Part shown: piece by piece, positions 1 through 9,106 of the stretch | Numbering within the stretch: position 1 is the stretch's first letter | Layout of the letters: each line of letters opens with the position of its first letter | NCBI RefSeq assembly: GCF_033283405.1 | Contig: NZ_JAWMQR010000002.1 | Span: 682,001-746,000 of the forward strand | Origin: Halioxenophilus sp033283405 | Lineage (GTDB): Bacteria > Pseudomonadota > Gammaproteobacteria > Pseudomonadales > Cellvibrionaceae | Length of the DNA stretch: 64,000 nt | Direction of reading: 5' to 3' | The notes under the pieces: generated by a model | Seen by the model: only the letters and a program-made list of their open reading frames with translations | Told to the model about the DNA's origin: nothing | Databases searched by the model: none | Translations under genes and position numbers: made by a program

Positions 1-213
1 CACTCCACCGCCGTGGAGTACATGGCAGGGCAGGGTTTGATAACGTCTATGGCCATTGCTGATCTGGCTGAATACCGTCCGCAGGCTCACCCGGTGTTAA
101 AATCCTACGAGGCTCACCTGGACGAAATTTACGATCAGTTGGCCAGATTGATCCAACCGATAACCAACCGCAGAATCAGCACCTTTGCCGATAGCGCTGT
201 GGCCGTTGTGTAA
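1..213 (+). CDS. C-terminal end of an unidentified protein (5' end outside window)
   Basis: An open frame enters from the left edge without a stop and ends with TAA at 211-213. The visible 70 or so residues are mostly helical in character (for example AIADLAEYRPQAHPVL). An in-frame GTG at 13 is only an internal candidate start with no good ribosome site that can be judged, so I treat this as the tail of a longer gene. I do not recognise the family from the tail alone; the C-terminal helices of a flavin monooxygenase or acyl-CoA dehydrogenase-like protein are possible, but this is a guess. A GCCGC-tgt-GCGGC hairpin follows at about 250-262. Confidence 0.45.
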   Translation, partial: HSTAVEYMAGQGLITSMAIADLAEYRPQAHPVLKSYEAHLDEIYDQLARLIQPITNRRISTFADSAVAVV

Positions 214-311
214 CTGTTTGGCCCAAAGCTTAATGCGGTAAAAGAGCGCCGCTGTGCGGCTGTTAGTTTTCAGCAGTTTTGTCTACCTGCAAGCACCAAT
301 TTTAATGTCCG

Positions 312-1487
312 CTAACTAGCCCTGGCATTAATTAGAATATTCCTCGGTGTTAATTCCCGCGGACAAAATTGTTCAACCTGCACCTGATACCCCGCCTCCT
401 GCAGACAGAGAGCTGCATCCAGTACCAGCCACACCTCCAACGCCCTTCGATAACCATGGCGTACCAGTTGTTTGCGCCGTACCTGTTGCCAACGCTGTTC
501 GCCAAGCTTCTGGAAATGTCGCCAGTCGATGTTGCTCGGCAGTGGCAGCTGTTTCCACTCCACCAATTTTCGACAGACCGATTCAAACCCCCAATGCACG
601 GCAGAGAGTGGCAGTGACGGGGTGGGCAGGTATTCATCACAATTGCGCAGCTGACGTTGCAGTTGGTCGAAACCCAAGCGCCAAGCCGCCAGTTTGCGTG
701 CTTGGATTAATTCCCGTTCGTGGGCGGTAACACTCTCCTGTACCGCCAGATGCAGCTCATCGCGGGTGAGCGTTAACGGCAGCCGCCGCCCCGCCTGCGA
801 CAGGGGTTGATAGTTCCCCTCAAGCCAAAGCGGATAACAGCAAGGCGCCAGCGAAATTGCCGCAACCGGTGATTGGCTAGCACGACGAATTAAACTGCGG
901 TGCAGATCACCGCAGGCATGCAGTGCCACAACATGATTGTCCGGCGCCAATGTCAATCCTGCCTGCAACACATCGGTGGTCACAAACTGCACCGGGGCAT
1001 GCTGTGACTCAGCCAACATTTTACCCTGGCGGCACAACTGCCAGTCGCGCTCTACACCAATGCAGGGCAGTCGATACCAAGACGATAAACTGCGTCCCAG
1101 GTGCGCCTTGCCCGAACACCAATCGAGCCAACAGGCTCCACCGGGTTGTATGGCACTGGCAAAAGCCTGAATCTGTTCAAATTTTCGGCCCGGAATTCCC
1201 GCCTGCCAGTGATTGTCGGCCGGCGACATCTTATAAACAGCAAAGGGGAGTTTTATCAGCTGCTCCAGGCTGTTCATTTGCGGTAGATAACGGCTCAGCC
1301 AGAGCAACAACTGCTGTGGCTGAGCCTCCAACGCCTCGACTGCGCTATCAGCAAGCGTTAAACAGGCATTGGCCAGCTCCTGATGACTCGACTGCCACGG
1401 CAAATCTGTCTCTTTAAAAGGCGCCGGATGCCAAAGGAGCCTATCTTCAGCCAGCAGATTGGTTAATGCGGTAAAGGTCTCTTCCAT
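312..1487 (-). CDS. SAM-dependent methyltransferase (Methyltransf_32/GSTCD-like)
   Basis: Predicted 391-residue cytoplasmic protein. The middle holds a Rossmann methyltransferase core: a motif I-like segment CWLDWCSGKAHLGRSL, an acidic strand end in IGVERDW, a segment VVALHACGDLHRSLIR and a following ISLAPCCYPLW. The HACGDL and APCC motifs are typical of the methyltransferase domain found in GSTCD-like and related bacterial proteins. Family members are poorly characterised and the substrate cannot be named. The ATG start at 1487 has a G-rich stretch upstream on the minus strand. The gene is followed by no other gene on the same strand in the window. Identification of a methyltransferase fold is fairly secure; the role is not. 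Confidence 0.7.
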   Translation of the reverse strand: MEETFTALTNLLAEDRLLWHPAPFKETDLPWQSSHQELANACLTLADSAVEALEAQPQQLLLWLSRYLPQMNSLEQLIKLPFAVYKMSPADNHWQAGIPGRKFEQIQAFASAIQPGGACWLDWCSGKAHLGRSLSSWYRLPCIGVERDWQLCRQGKMLAESQHAPVQFVTTDVLQAGLTLAPDNHVVALHACGDLHRSLIRRASQSPVAAISLAPCCYPLWLEGNYQPLSQAGRRLPLTLTRDELHLAVQESVTAHERELIQARKLAAWRLGFDQLQRQLRNCDEYLPTPSLPLSAVHWGFESVCRKLVEWKQLPLPSNIDWRHFQKLGEQRWQQVRRKQLVRHGYRRALEVWLVLDAALCLQEAGYQVQVEQFCPRELTPRNILINARAS

Positions 1488-1564
1488 AGCAACGCAACTA
1501 CCCCCAACTGAAATTAATTGTAATTATTACGTCAGGTAACTCTGCTCAATCACCCATTAAGCCA

Positions 1565-2413
1565 TTAATTCGGGTTGGATAATCTCTCCGCCGTTATTAA
1601 CCAGGGCTGCAAACGTTTGCCAATTTTCAACTCAACCTGGTAACGCGGTTGCGCACGTTCCGGGTCGGCGGCGTAGCGGTAACTGGGCGCAGGTAAACCG
1701 CGAAAAAAGTCGGCCAACGGCAGTGGCACATGCACACGATCAATTGCCAGCCGATTAACATACCCCTGCAGCTGATTACCACTCCAGTAAACGGAGATAA
1801 CGCCGGCCATCACCAGGGTTTGGCTACGGTCGCGGTAACGCTGCGCCAGTGCCTGCCTATCAAGCCCAGCGTCGACCACAAACAGTCTGGAATAACTGTT
1901 CTGCCAAAGCCCCGCCTGGCGCTCGATGCTCTTTAACTGCCGCTGACGCTGTTCATCTTCACCAGCGTGCTGCAGGTTCGCACGCGCCTCCTCAACGGCG
2001 GACTCTGCCCGTTGTAGCACCGTGCGGTAGGCCTCACCGTCATACTCGAGCACTAGATAAACATTGATATGGCGATCAAGCAGCCGTGCATGGCGAGGTT
2101 TGGTGGAGTGCTTCAACCCCACGACATCGACACCCAATTCACTCAGTTTGGCCTCGTCCAACCAGACGGGGCGAGCGCGATAACCATAGTAGTAGTCGAA
2201 GCGAAGATTTTCGGGCACCACCTGCCAATCCAGCTTCAGCTGCACTCCACTGTTCTCGCGCCCATAGCGATAGGACGGGTAATAGGCCAACTCCCGCTCG
2301 GTGAGCTGCAGGGTGTAGAGCGGTTCGCCGGAGCGATTGTAGGCCACGCTCACCAAGATCAGAGCGTTGACCAGCAGTACCAACACACCAGCAGCGATAG
2401 CTACTTTATTCAT
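1565..2413 (-). CDS. DUF4824 family protein
   Basis: Predicted 282-residue protein with one N-terminal membrane anchor (about residues 5-24) followed by a soluble domain, probably periplasmic. The segment ELAYYPSYRYGRENSGVQLK and the WLDEAKLSELG region match what I recall of the DUF4824 family, which has no known activity. Its ATG overlaps the TGA of the upstream multi-spanning membrane gene by four bases, so the two are translationally coupled and very likely act together. Function unknown. Confidence 0.6.
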   Translation of the reverse strand: MNKVAIAAGVLVLLVNALILVSVAYNRSGEPLYTLQLTERELAYYPSYRYGRENSGVQLKLDWQVVPENLRFDYYYGYRARPVWLDEAKLSELGVDVVGLKHSTKPRHARLLDRHINVYLVLEYDGEAYRTVLQRAESAVEEARANLQHAGEDEQRQRQLKSIERQAGLWQNSYSRLFVVDAGLDRQALAQRYRDRSQTLVMAGVISVYWSGNQLQGYVNRLAIDRVHVPLPLADFFRGLPAPSYRYAADPERAQPRYQVELKIGKRLQPWLITAERLSNPN

Positions 2414-3477
2414 GGCCGCTGCCCCTCACCTAAGGCTAGCGAGCGATACCGTTTGTAGAACACCAGCAACGCAATGGAGACCAACGCAATCAGTAAAAAG
2501 AAAAGATATTTCGGTAGGCTCTGCCACCACCAATCAAAAAATTTGGTGTAGAGAAACAGAACAAAGAAAGAGTTGCCGGTGTTAACGCAGTCGTTCCATT
2601 GCTGGCGAACCCCCAACGTGATTAACAGTGCACTCAAGGTAAAACCGAGCAGTTGATAAAAGCCCTCAATAAAGCTCCTATCCCAGGGCAGATAGCTGGC
2701 CCGGCCGTAGTTGGCAAGAATCAATACCGGGATCATACACAACAGACAGGCCAGCACCCGATAGATGGGCGCAAAGCCGCTGTAGCGATTGCTCTTCAAC
2801 CATAATGGCAGGGTGAAAATAGCTACCGCCGGCAACAGAAACACCTCCGGCCGCTCCCCCATATAAATCCAATAGCCGCCGGCGTAGGTGCAGGTACGTG
2901 CCGCCAAAAAGCCGGCAAAGGACAAAATAGCCGCCCCCAGCAGTAAGCGCACGTCAAACGCATAGGCCAATAGCAGACCATAAATGGCCCACAGCAGAAA
3001 GGCGTTCTCCGAGGGGGCAAAATTATAGATGGAGCCGAGCATCATCAGATTGAGGACAAAGCAGGCGAAGCTGACCATGCTGGCCAGTTTGGCGTAGTAA
3101 CCAGTGGCTTCACGCCGGGCAAACCAGCTACTGAGTAACAGCGTTAGCAGGGGGGAGGCAATCAACACCAACACCTGCACTGGTGTCACCAGATAACCCC
3201 AAAATTGGTAGAAGAGGAAAAAGATGCTGGCCGCCAGGGCCAAGGCGCCGATAAACGAAGCAACTTTCATCCCCAGGGAGAACTGTTTTTGCCGCTGGTT
3301 TACATCGACGTCGTAATCGCGTGTCAACTCGGCCAGGAGTTGCTGATGGTAGTTGGCAATCGCCTGCTGCTGTGCTTCGCCCAAGGCTAATACGCCGACC
3401 TGCTGCAGCTCAGCGAGCTCACATTGAAACTGCCGTATCTGGTCCGCCCGTTGCTGGGCTCGCTGCCGGTTATCCAT
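2410..3477 (-). CDS. multi-spanning inner membrane protein of unknown function (DUF2157/DUF4401-like layout)
   Basis: About 355 residues. A charged, Gln-rich, probably coiled-coil N-terminus (RAQQRADQIRQFQCELAELQ) precedes roughly ten hydrophobic segments that end near the C-terminus (YLFFLLIALVSIALLVFY). Arrangement of a cytoplasmic helical head plus many membrane spans resembles DUF2157/DUF4401 proteins, which typically sit next to a small membrane-anchored partner, as here (DUF4824, ATGA overlap). I chose the ATG at 3477; a GTG at 3537 would add 20 residues and neither start has a strong ribosome site. No enzyme motif is visible. Confidence 0.6.
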   Translation of the reverse strand: MDNRQRAQQRADQIRQFQCELAELQQVGVLALGEAQQQAIANYHQQLLAELTRDYDVDVNQRQKQFSLGMKVASFIGALALAASIFFLFYQFWGYLVTPVQVLVLIASPLLTLLLSSWFARREATGYYAKLASMVSFACFVLNLMMLGSIYNFAPSENAFLLWAIYGLLLAYAFDVRLLLGAAILSFAGFLAARTCTYAGGYWIYMGERPEVFLLPAVAIFTLPLWLKSNRYSGFAPIYRVLACLLCMIPVLILANYGRASYLPWDRSFIEGFYQLLGFTLSALLITLGVRQQWNDCVNTGNSFFVLFLYTKFFDWWWQSLPKYLFFLLIALVSIALLVFYKRYRSLALGEGQRP

Positions 3478-3875
3478 AACGGGTGCACGCCATTGATTAG
3501 TGGGTTTGCGCAACAGATCTACAGGCCGAGCCACCAACGATTGGACCTGGATAGCCCGCCACTGACCGGCAACAATAACGGTAAGCCAACGCCGGGTAAA
3601 GGGTGGCGCTTACCAGGGCCATAACTGGCAAATCTGTCAGGTTACTGCTATAAAAATAGACTTGGCCGCCAACAATTATTAACCATCAGCCACAGCTCCA
3701 GCTGTTAGCAGATAAAGTACCTGGAGCCCGCGATTCTGATGACCGACCACGATCACTTCCGCTCAAGCCCAATTCCGAGGGCCACTATTATTGCGCGTAC
3801 TGCGTGGCCACAAACCGCCTGCCAACACCGGCCCCACCGACCAGCCCAACCCGCCAGCGCCCGAGTTTAGCACTC
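3478..3875. other. divergent intergenic region
   Basis: About 400 bases separate the divergent DUF membrane gene and the polyamine-type binding protein gene; the first 60 could be coding if the GTG at 3537 is used. A TATAAAAAT-like stretch near 3650 may belong to a promoter. No repeat, RNA gene or additional reading frame is convincing. Confidence 0.35.
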
Positions 3876-4937
3876 ATGAAACTGACCATCAGGCTACTGA
3901 CCATTCTCTTGGCGAGCACTTGCCAAGCCACCTTTGCTGAAAATACCTTAAAACTGCTCAACTGGGAGGACTACATAGCCGACTCCGTACTGGCCAAGTG
4001 GGAAGCGCAATCTGGTTATAAAGTAGAACAGGTTTATTTCGATAACGATGAAGACCGGGATGCAATCCTACTCTTTTCGGCCAACCACAATATCGATCTG
4101 GCGGTGGTGGATGAGGTTATCGGCGAACGGTTTGGCGAACAGGAGCTCTTGGTCGAGCTGGATAACAACAACCTACCCGGGAAAGCCAACTACCACCCCT
4201 TCTGGTCCCAACGCTGTGGTCACTATGCGGTGCCCTACCTGTGGGGCACATTGGGCATCGCTTACCGCACCGACAAGGTGAGCCAGCCACCCACCTCCTG
4301 GCTCGACATCCTCCAACCCAACACAGCCCTGCAGGGCCATGTTGGCATGATGGAAGACTATACCGACCTGCTGGCACCAGCCTTCTTTTACCTGGGTAAA
4401 TCCATCAATAGTGAGGCCCAGGAAGATTTGGTAGCTGCCTTTGAGCTGCTCAAGGCTCAGGCTCCCAGCGTGCTCACCTATGAGTACGCCATCACCTATG
4501 TCGGCAGCAACGAACAGGCCGACGAGCTCTACATGGCGCTGGTTTACGGCGGCGACCAATTTACCCTGAATGAGCAGGCGCACGCTGACCAGCACTGGCG
4601 CTATGTTATCCCCAGCGAAGGCACTGTTCTCTGGGTGGATTGCTTGGCTATCCCTACCACCTCCCAAAACCAGGAGATTGCTCTGCAATTTATCAACTTC
4701 CTCAGTCAGCCGGAGATTGCCGCAGAGAATGCCGAGGCGCTCTACTACGCAACCCCCAACCGAGCGGCCGAGCCCCTTTTGGACCCGGAGTTCTTCCATA
4801 ACCAGGAAGTTTTTTTGCCTAAGGCTGTACAAGACCGCAGCCAGCTTTACAGCCCATTAAGCGAAGAGAACATCGAGCGCAGATTACGAATCACTAACGC
4901 AATTATGAATATTCATGAAACTCGGAACTCGCGCTAG
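3876..4937 (+). CDS. periplasmic polyamine-type solute-binding protein, NspS/PotD-like
   Basis: Predicted exported binding protein of the PotD/PotF class (about 353 residues). A signal peptide is visible (MKLTIRLLTILLASTCQATFA) and the mature protein opens with TLKLLNWEDYIADSVLAKW, the usual PotD-type opening. The segments HYAVPYLWGTLGIAYRTDKV and EGTVLWVDCLAIPTTS match the clamshell domains of this class. I start at the ATG at 3876, which places the signal peptide at the N-terminus; a GTG at 3804 would add an unlikely Pro-rich extension. There are no ABC permease or ATPase genes beside it. Instead its last 23 bases overlap the start of a membrane GGDEF-EAL gene, as in the nspS-mbaA pair of Vibrio cholerae, where the binding protein reports polyamines to the receptor. 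A signalling rather than transport role is therefore inferred. Confidence 0.8.
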   Translation: MKLTIRLLTILLASTCQATFAENTLKLLNWEDYIADSVLAKWEAQSGYKVEQVYFDNDEDRDAILLFSANHNIDLAVVDEVIGERFGEQELLVELDNNNLPGKANYHPFWSQRCGHYAVPYLWGTLGIAYRTDKVSQPPTSWLDILQPNTALQGHVGMMEDYTDLLAPAFFYLGKSINSEAQEDLVAAFELLKAQAPSVLTYEYAITYVGSNEQADELYMALVYGGDQFTLNEQAHADQHWRYVIPSEGTVLWVDCLAIPTTSQNQEIALQFINFLSQPEIAAENAEALYYATPNRAAEPLLDPEFFHNQEVFLPKAVQDRSQLYSPLSEENIERRLRITNAIMNIHETRNSR

Positions 4938-7260
4938 CTTACTGATACTACCGGTAATTATATTCAGCTACGGTCTTGCCGCCTTCGCGGTCTACCAACA
5001 GCAGTGTCAGCTGTTGGTAGATACAGAGCAAAACCGGATCCAGTTTCGCCTGGGCGAATTGCGCTCGTCCTTTACCACCTACAACAGTTTTGCCGATGCC
5101 TATTTGGTCTCACTGGCCGAAGGCGATGCACTGACCACGTTTATCCGCGAGCCGAACAATATTTACCGGGCTAAATTATTGAGCGGCAGCCTGCGCGCCT
5201 CGCTCAAACGCTACTTCACCGAGGCAGCTGAATTTGCCTCACTTACCATCGTCGACAATAACCAGGTGATCTACTACACAGAGAACAGCACAGATCCCTT
5301 TGCCGAGGCAACAGCAGAAGAGGTCAACTTCGCCAACGAGATGTTACGCAATAAACAGCTGCAGCAGTGGCAACTCTCGGTACAAAATGGAACCACCAAG
5401 ATTTTACAAGGGCTTATTTTAGACGCCCGCACGTTGGCGCCCCCCATTCCCACCCAGTTGGAGAACACCATTCAGGTGGTGGTGACCATAATTCCCTCCA
5501 GGTTCAACCAGCTACTGAGCACCGCCGAATTGGAGTACGGCAGCCAGGCACAGATCCTACACAAATTGCCCACCAGCCGATTACCTGAGGGAGAGCTCGG
5601 CGCGGGCGTTAAACTGCAACAGGATTATCGCCTGGAGATCATCCCGGCTCCCGCTTATTTAGCTGGCCTGTTGCACTCGCTGCTTAAACAGTTACTCGTC
5701 AGCACTGCCATCGGCGTAATACTGACCTTTATCGCGCTGCGACTGTTGATCAACCGGTTTATCACGAATCCTGTCAGCCGTCTCAATCAACAGCTACATG
5801 AGGTGTCCACCAACCGGCGCGCAACGTTGGAACAACCCAGCAATCGGGATGAAATTGGCGATCTCGGTCGCCGTTTTTATCAACTCTATGAAAAACTGCA
5901 CGAAAACTATCGCAGAACCAACCAGCAATATCGTACCGATACACTCACGCAGCTGCCCAATCGGGTCCAATTTTATGAGACCGCTCCCCAACTGCTGATT
6001 GATGCCCGCACCAAGCAGAGCAATACCAGTTTCATCTATATCGACCTGGATAACTTTAAATTTGTTAACGACAAATATGGCCACGAAGTGGGCGACCAAC
6101 TGTTAAAAGCGGTTGCCAGCCGGCTAAATCACCTGGTGAGTCACGCCCTGCCTGCCGCAGACCTAGACTCCTCCCTCGTCTATCGGTTATCCGGCGATGA
6201 ATTTATCGTAATGCTGCCAGAATGCAACAATACGTTGGCAAGTAACATTGGTGAAAAGCTGCTGCATATTTTTGTCGATGGCTATCGCTTCGAACTGGGC
6301 CACTTTCCGGTCACACTCAGCCTCGGGGTCGCCACCGCACCAGAAGATGGACACACGCTGTCACAGCTGGTCTCCAACGCCGACCTCGCCATGTACGAGG
6401 CCAAAAAGTCCGGTAAGAACCGTCTGGCCTGCTACTCCAAAGAGCTGGCCAAGGCGGCGCGCAAGGCCCGCGAGATTGAAACCCAACTGAAAATGGTGGA
6501 CTGCGACCAGGAGTTCGCCCTGCACTATATGCCCGTAGTCAACCGCGACGGCAGCCTGCGTGGCTTTGAAAGCCTGGTACGCTGGCAATCACCATCCCTG
6601 GGCGTGGTTTCTCCCGCCCTGTTTATCCCCATTGCGGAGAGCATATCGGAATTTGAAAAAATTGATCGCTGGGTGATTAACCGAGCCATGCAGGAGCGCC
6701 AGCAGCTGGCTGCGATCTATGGCGAAAATATTATCGTCTCCATCAATATCTCATCGGCCGAACTCAGCTCAGACACCATACTGCAAGTGCTCACCGAGGC
6801 AACTCTGGCAAATCAGACGGATGCCCGTAATTATGTTCTGGAGATCACCGAAACCTTCTCTCTGGAGCAGGACAACACAGTCTATAACCGGCTTCATCAA
6901 ATTCGCGCCCTGGGCTTTAAAATTGCCATAGACGATTTTGGCACCGGCAACACCAGCTTGATGCAGATGGTGGACTACCCAATCGACGTGATAAAAATGG
7001 ACCGGCAAATGGTACTGCGACTGACCGACAACAATAAAGTACCGCTGGCGGCGGCACTGATTGAGCTCTGCCATTCACAGGAGATAAGCGTCATTGCCGA
7101 GGGTATTGAGACCCCTGAGCAGGAGGCGTTTATGCAGCGCGCCGGTTGTGATTTTCAGCAGGGCTACCTCTGGGGAAAACCCAAGTCACTGACGGACACC
7201 ATTCAACCGCTGTCGCAATGGCGATCGGAAAGCGCCTTTAACAGGCAGGCCAAACAGTAG
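4915..7260 (+). CDS. MbaA-like membrane GGDEF-EAL c-di-GMP enzyme
   Basis: Predicted inner-membrane c-di-GMP turnover protein, 781 residues. Order: TM1 at about 7-27, a periplasmic sensor of about 230 residues, TM2 at about 262-280, HAMP at about 281-335, GGDEF from about 339 and EAL from about 520. The GGDEF signature is SGDEF (426-430) and no RxxD inhibitory site precedes it. The EAL signature is ESL (552-554, in FESLVRW) and the remaining catalytic set looks intact: N in SINISS, E in EITET, DD at 673-674 in IDDFGTG, K in IKMDR and E in AEGIET. Vibrio MbaA also carries SGDEF and an altered EAL motif. The start ATG lies inside the upstream binding-protein gene, so the two are translationally coupled. 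Whether it makes or breaks c-di-GMP cannot be told from sequence. Confidence 0.85.
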   Translation: MKLGTRASLLILPVIIFSYGLAAFAVYQQQCQLLVDTEQNRIQFRLGELRSSFTTYNSFADAYLVSLAEGDALTTFIREPNNIYRAKLLSGSLRASLKRYFTEAAEFASLTIVDNNQVIYYTENSTDPFAEATAEEVNFANEMLRNKQLQQWQLSVQNGTTKILQGLILDARTLAPPIPTQLENTIQVVVTIIPSRFNQLLSTAELEYGSQAQILHKLPTSRLPEGELGAGVKLQQDYRLEIIPAPAYLAGLLHSLLKQLLVSTAIGVILTFIALRLLINRFITNPVSRLNQQLHEVSTNRRATLEQPSNRDEIGDLGRRFYQLYEKLHENYRRTNQQYRTDTLTQLPNRVQFYETAPQLLIDARTKQSNTSFIYIDLDNFKFVNDKYGHEVGDQLLKAVASRLNHLVSHALPAADLDSSLVYRLSGDEFIVMLPECNNTLASNIGEKLLHIFVDGYRFELGHFPVTLSLGVATAPEDGHTLSQLVSNADLAMYEAKKSGKNRLACYSKELAKAARKAREIETQLKMVDCDQEFALHYMPVVNRDGSLRGFESLVRWQSPSLGVVSPALFIPIAESISEFEKIDRWVINRAMQERQQLAAIYGENIIVSINISSAELSSDTILQVLTEATLANQTDARNYVLEITETFSLEQDNTVYNRLHQIRALGFKIAIDDFGTGNTSLMQMVDYPIDVIKMDRQMVLRLTDNNKVPLAAALIELCHSQEISVIAEGIETPEQEAFMQRAGCDFQQGYLWGKPKSLTDTIQPLSQWRSESAFNRQAKQ

Positions 7261-7270
7261 ATAGGCAAAT

Positions 7271-7307
7271 AAAAAAGGCCACCACTGCGGCATGAACAGT
7301 GGCGGCC
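7271..7307 (-). terminator. second Rho-independent terminator after the peroxidase gene
   Basis: On the minus strand, arms GGCC-CACTG type (7277-7287 and 7297-7307) form a GC-rich stem that is followed by a run of six T. It lies 46 bases past the peroxidase stop. It also faces the end of the convergent GGDEF-EAL gene and may separate the two transcripts. Confidence 0.7.
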
Positions 7308-7335
7308 AACAATGCTAATCCCTACCGATAGCAGG

Positions 7336-7358
7336 AAAAAGCCTAGCCAAGTCTAGGC
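7336..7358 (-). terminator. terminator overlapping the peroxidase stop codon
   Basis: On the minus strand GCCTAG-acttgg-CTAGGC is followed at once by TTTTT. The first arm contains the TAG stop codon of the peroxidase gene, so the gene ends inside its own terminator stem. Confidence 0.65.
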
Positions 7359-8837
7359 TTCACTATTAACGTAATAGACCAAATCCCGCAGAGTTAACTC
7401 GCCATCTTTATGAGCAACACAGGGGTCCGGCTGCCAGTAGTGACCATGCTCTTTGTACTTCAGATAGCTGTCACAACTCACCAGCATGGTACCGAATACC
7501 TCCATCAAAATAGCTGAAGCAACCGGGCCCAACTTTTCGCCGCTATTGATAACACCCGCTTCACGCATTAGATAGAAAAAGAGCGGCGTGTGCTTGGCCA
7601 GTTTTTTACCGGCCGCATCCAAACAGTGCCAGCCGGGAATCTCGTCGAACTTAAGGTCCTGATTAGGATTAATAGGATAGCCCTTATCCTTCAGCGCCTT
7701 GGCGACGGTCTGGCCACAGGCCAGGCCGACGACGTAGCCGCGCAGTAGATTGCGGAATGCCAGTGAGCGGTCGTGAGCGATGGTATTGCGACCCACCACC
7801 GGATCCGGCAGATGAATTAATTCATCTGCCAACAGATGGTCGATGGCTTTCGACTTCACATACGGAAAACAGTGTTTTACATCCAGCAGATAGCGCCAAT
7901 CCACCACCAACTCCGGTGGCACCTGGCCAAAGCCAAGAGTACCAAAGCGCTCATCAAACAGCTCAATCGCCGGGTGATCTTCGTTCACCGGATAAACGGA
8001 ACGGACCATAGTGTGACCAAAACGGTAGGCCGCCACAGAGAACTCTACCGGCATGCAGATACGACCACAGTGATCCAACAGATTACAGAAGGGGTAGTCG
8101 CGATCTTTGGGATCTTTGCGCGCATTTTCAACAATTTTGGGCAGCGCAAAGTTATAGATGTCGTCATCGCAAATGCGCTCCAGGTAATCATTCAGCACAA
8201 TGTATTGATAGTGATAACGCACATCCCGCTGCGCCTCCTCAAAACTGCGACCAATTAAGCGGCGGTTGTGAAAGCGGATAAACATCAGTTGCAACTGAGA
8301 GACAAAAAGATTCTCATCGTTGCGCGGGTCACCAATCAGTGCCCGCCCCTCGCTGTTACGCGGCAGGTCGAGCGGATTTTCTACACCCTCCACCTCACTG
8401 CCAACCAACATGCGACCGGGCTGACTGGAGTCGTACTGAAAAGGGCTGGCATCCGGGCCAAAGCCATAGACGCAATCGAGATCCAGCGAGGCCGAACGCA
8501 GATTGGGCAACTTGCCAATTTCAGCACCACTGAGCTCACCACCGTGTAACTTGGTGGCTGTATCCAAAGTAATATCATGATCGATAAATTGGGCAAAGAA
8601 TGTGTAACCGGCGGGGATACCGCTATCGGCGGAACTATTATCGGCATCGTGCATAGTGCCGCCGACACCGCCTAACAACCTGGCCACCTCCTCTGCCTCG
8701 CACTGGGCTTTAATGCCGTATTCGTCGGCCCAGCTGGGTAAAGCATCCTTGCCAAACAACTCGCAAAAATGGCCGAGGCTCATGTGCGAACAACCTTTGG
8801 CCTTGGACGATCCATGCATCGGTTTTGTCTTTTTCAT
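7353..8837 (-). CDS. animal-type haem peroxidase family protein
   Basis: Predicted 494-residue haem peroxidase of the An_peroxidase (peroxidase-cyclooxygenase) superfamily. The distal site is visible in FFAQFIDHDITLDTATKL (distal His and Asp side). The segment ALIGDPRNDENLFVSQLQLM is the GDxRxNEN-type block, followed by FIRFHNRL. The proximal His is in AAYRFGHTMVRSVYPVN. No signal peptide is obvious, so it is probably cytoplasmic or exported by an unknown route. A good AGGAG ribosome site precedes the ATG at 8837. Bacterial members oxidise small organics or halides with H2O2, but the substrate here cannot be inferred. It stands alone, with two tandem terminators behind it. Confidence 0.85.
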   Translation of the reverse strand: MKKTKPMHGSSKAKGCSHMSLGHFCELFGKDALPSWADEYGIKAQCEAEEVARLLGGVGGTMHDADNSSADSGIPAGYTFFAQFIDHDITLDTATKLHGGELSGAEIGKLPNLRSASLDLDCVYGFGPDASPFQYDSSQPGRMLVGSEVEGVENPLDLPRNSEGRALIGDPRNDENLFVSQLQLMFIRFHNRRLIGRSFEEAQRDVRYHYQYIVLNDYLERICDDDIYNFALPKIVENARKDPKDRDYPFCNLLDHCGRICMPVEFSVAAYRFGHTMVRSVYPVNEDHPAIELFDERFGTLGFGQVPPELVVDWRYLLDVKHCFPYVKSKAIDHLLADELIHLPDPVVGRNTIAHDRSLAFRNLLRGYVVGLACGQTVAKALKDKGYPINPNQDLKFDEIPGWHCLDAAGKKLAKHTPLFFYLMREAGVINSGEKLGPVASAILMEVFGTMLVSCDSYLKYKEHGHYWQPDPCVAHKDGELTLRDLVYYVNSEA

Positions 8838-9106
8838 CCCTAATATCTCCTTTTTAATTGCTATTTTTTATGATCCATCAATTAACTGAGCAAGTTGGCA
8901 CCTATGCAATAGTGGCAACATTTTATTTGCAAGCAGCATCTGCAAAAATTCGCCACTGCGACCAACCGCTACAACCACAACCCCCAGACAAAAGAGGGAT
9001 ATCCAAACCGAAATGGGGTTTGTGATAGTTCTGCTATCTTGGTGCAAATAGTGATTAGGTAATCTCAGAACACCCCGCTGCTTTTTTTAACAGCGCACAC
9101 CGCTTG

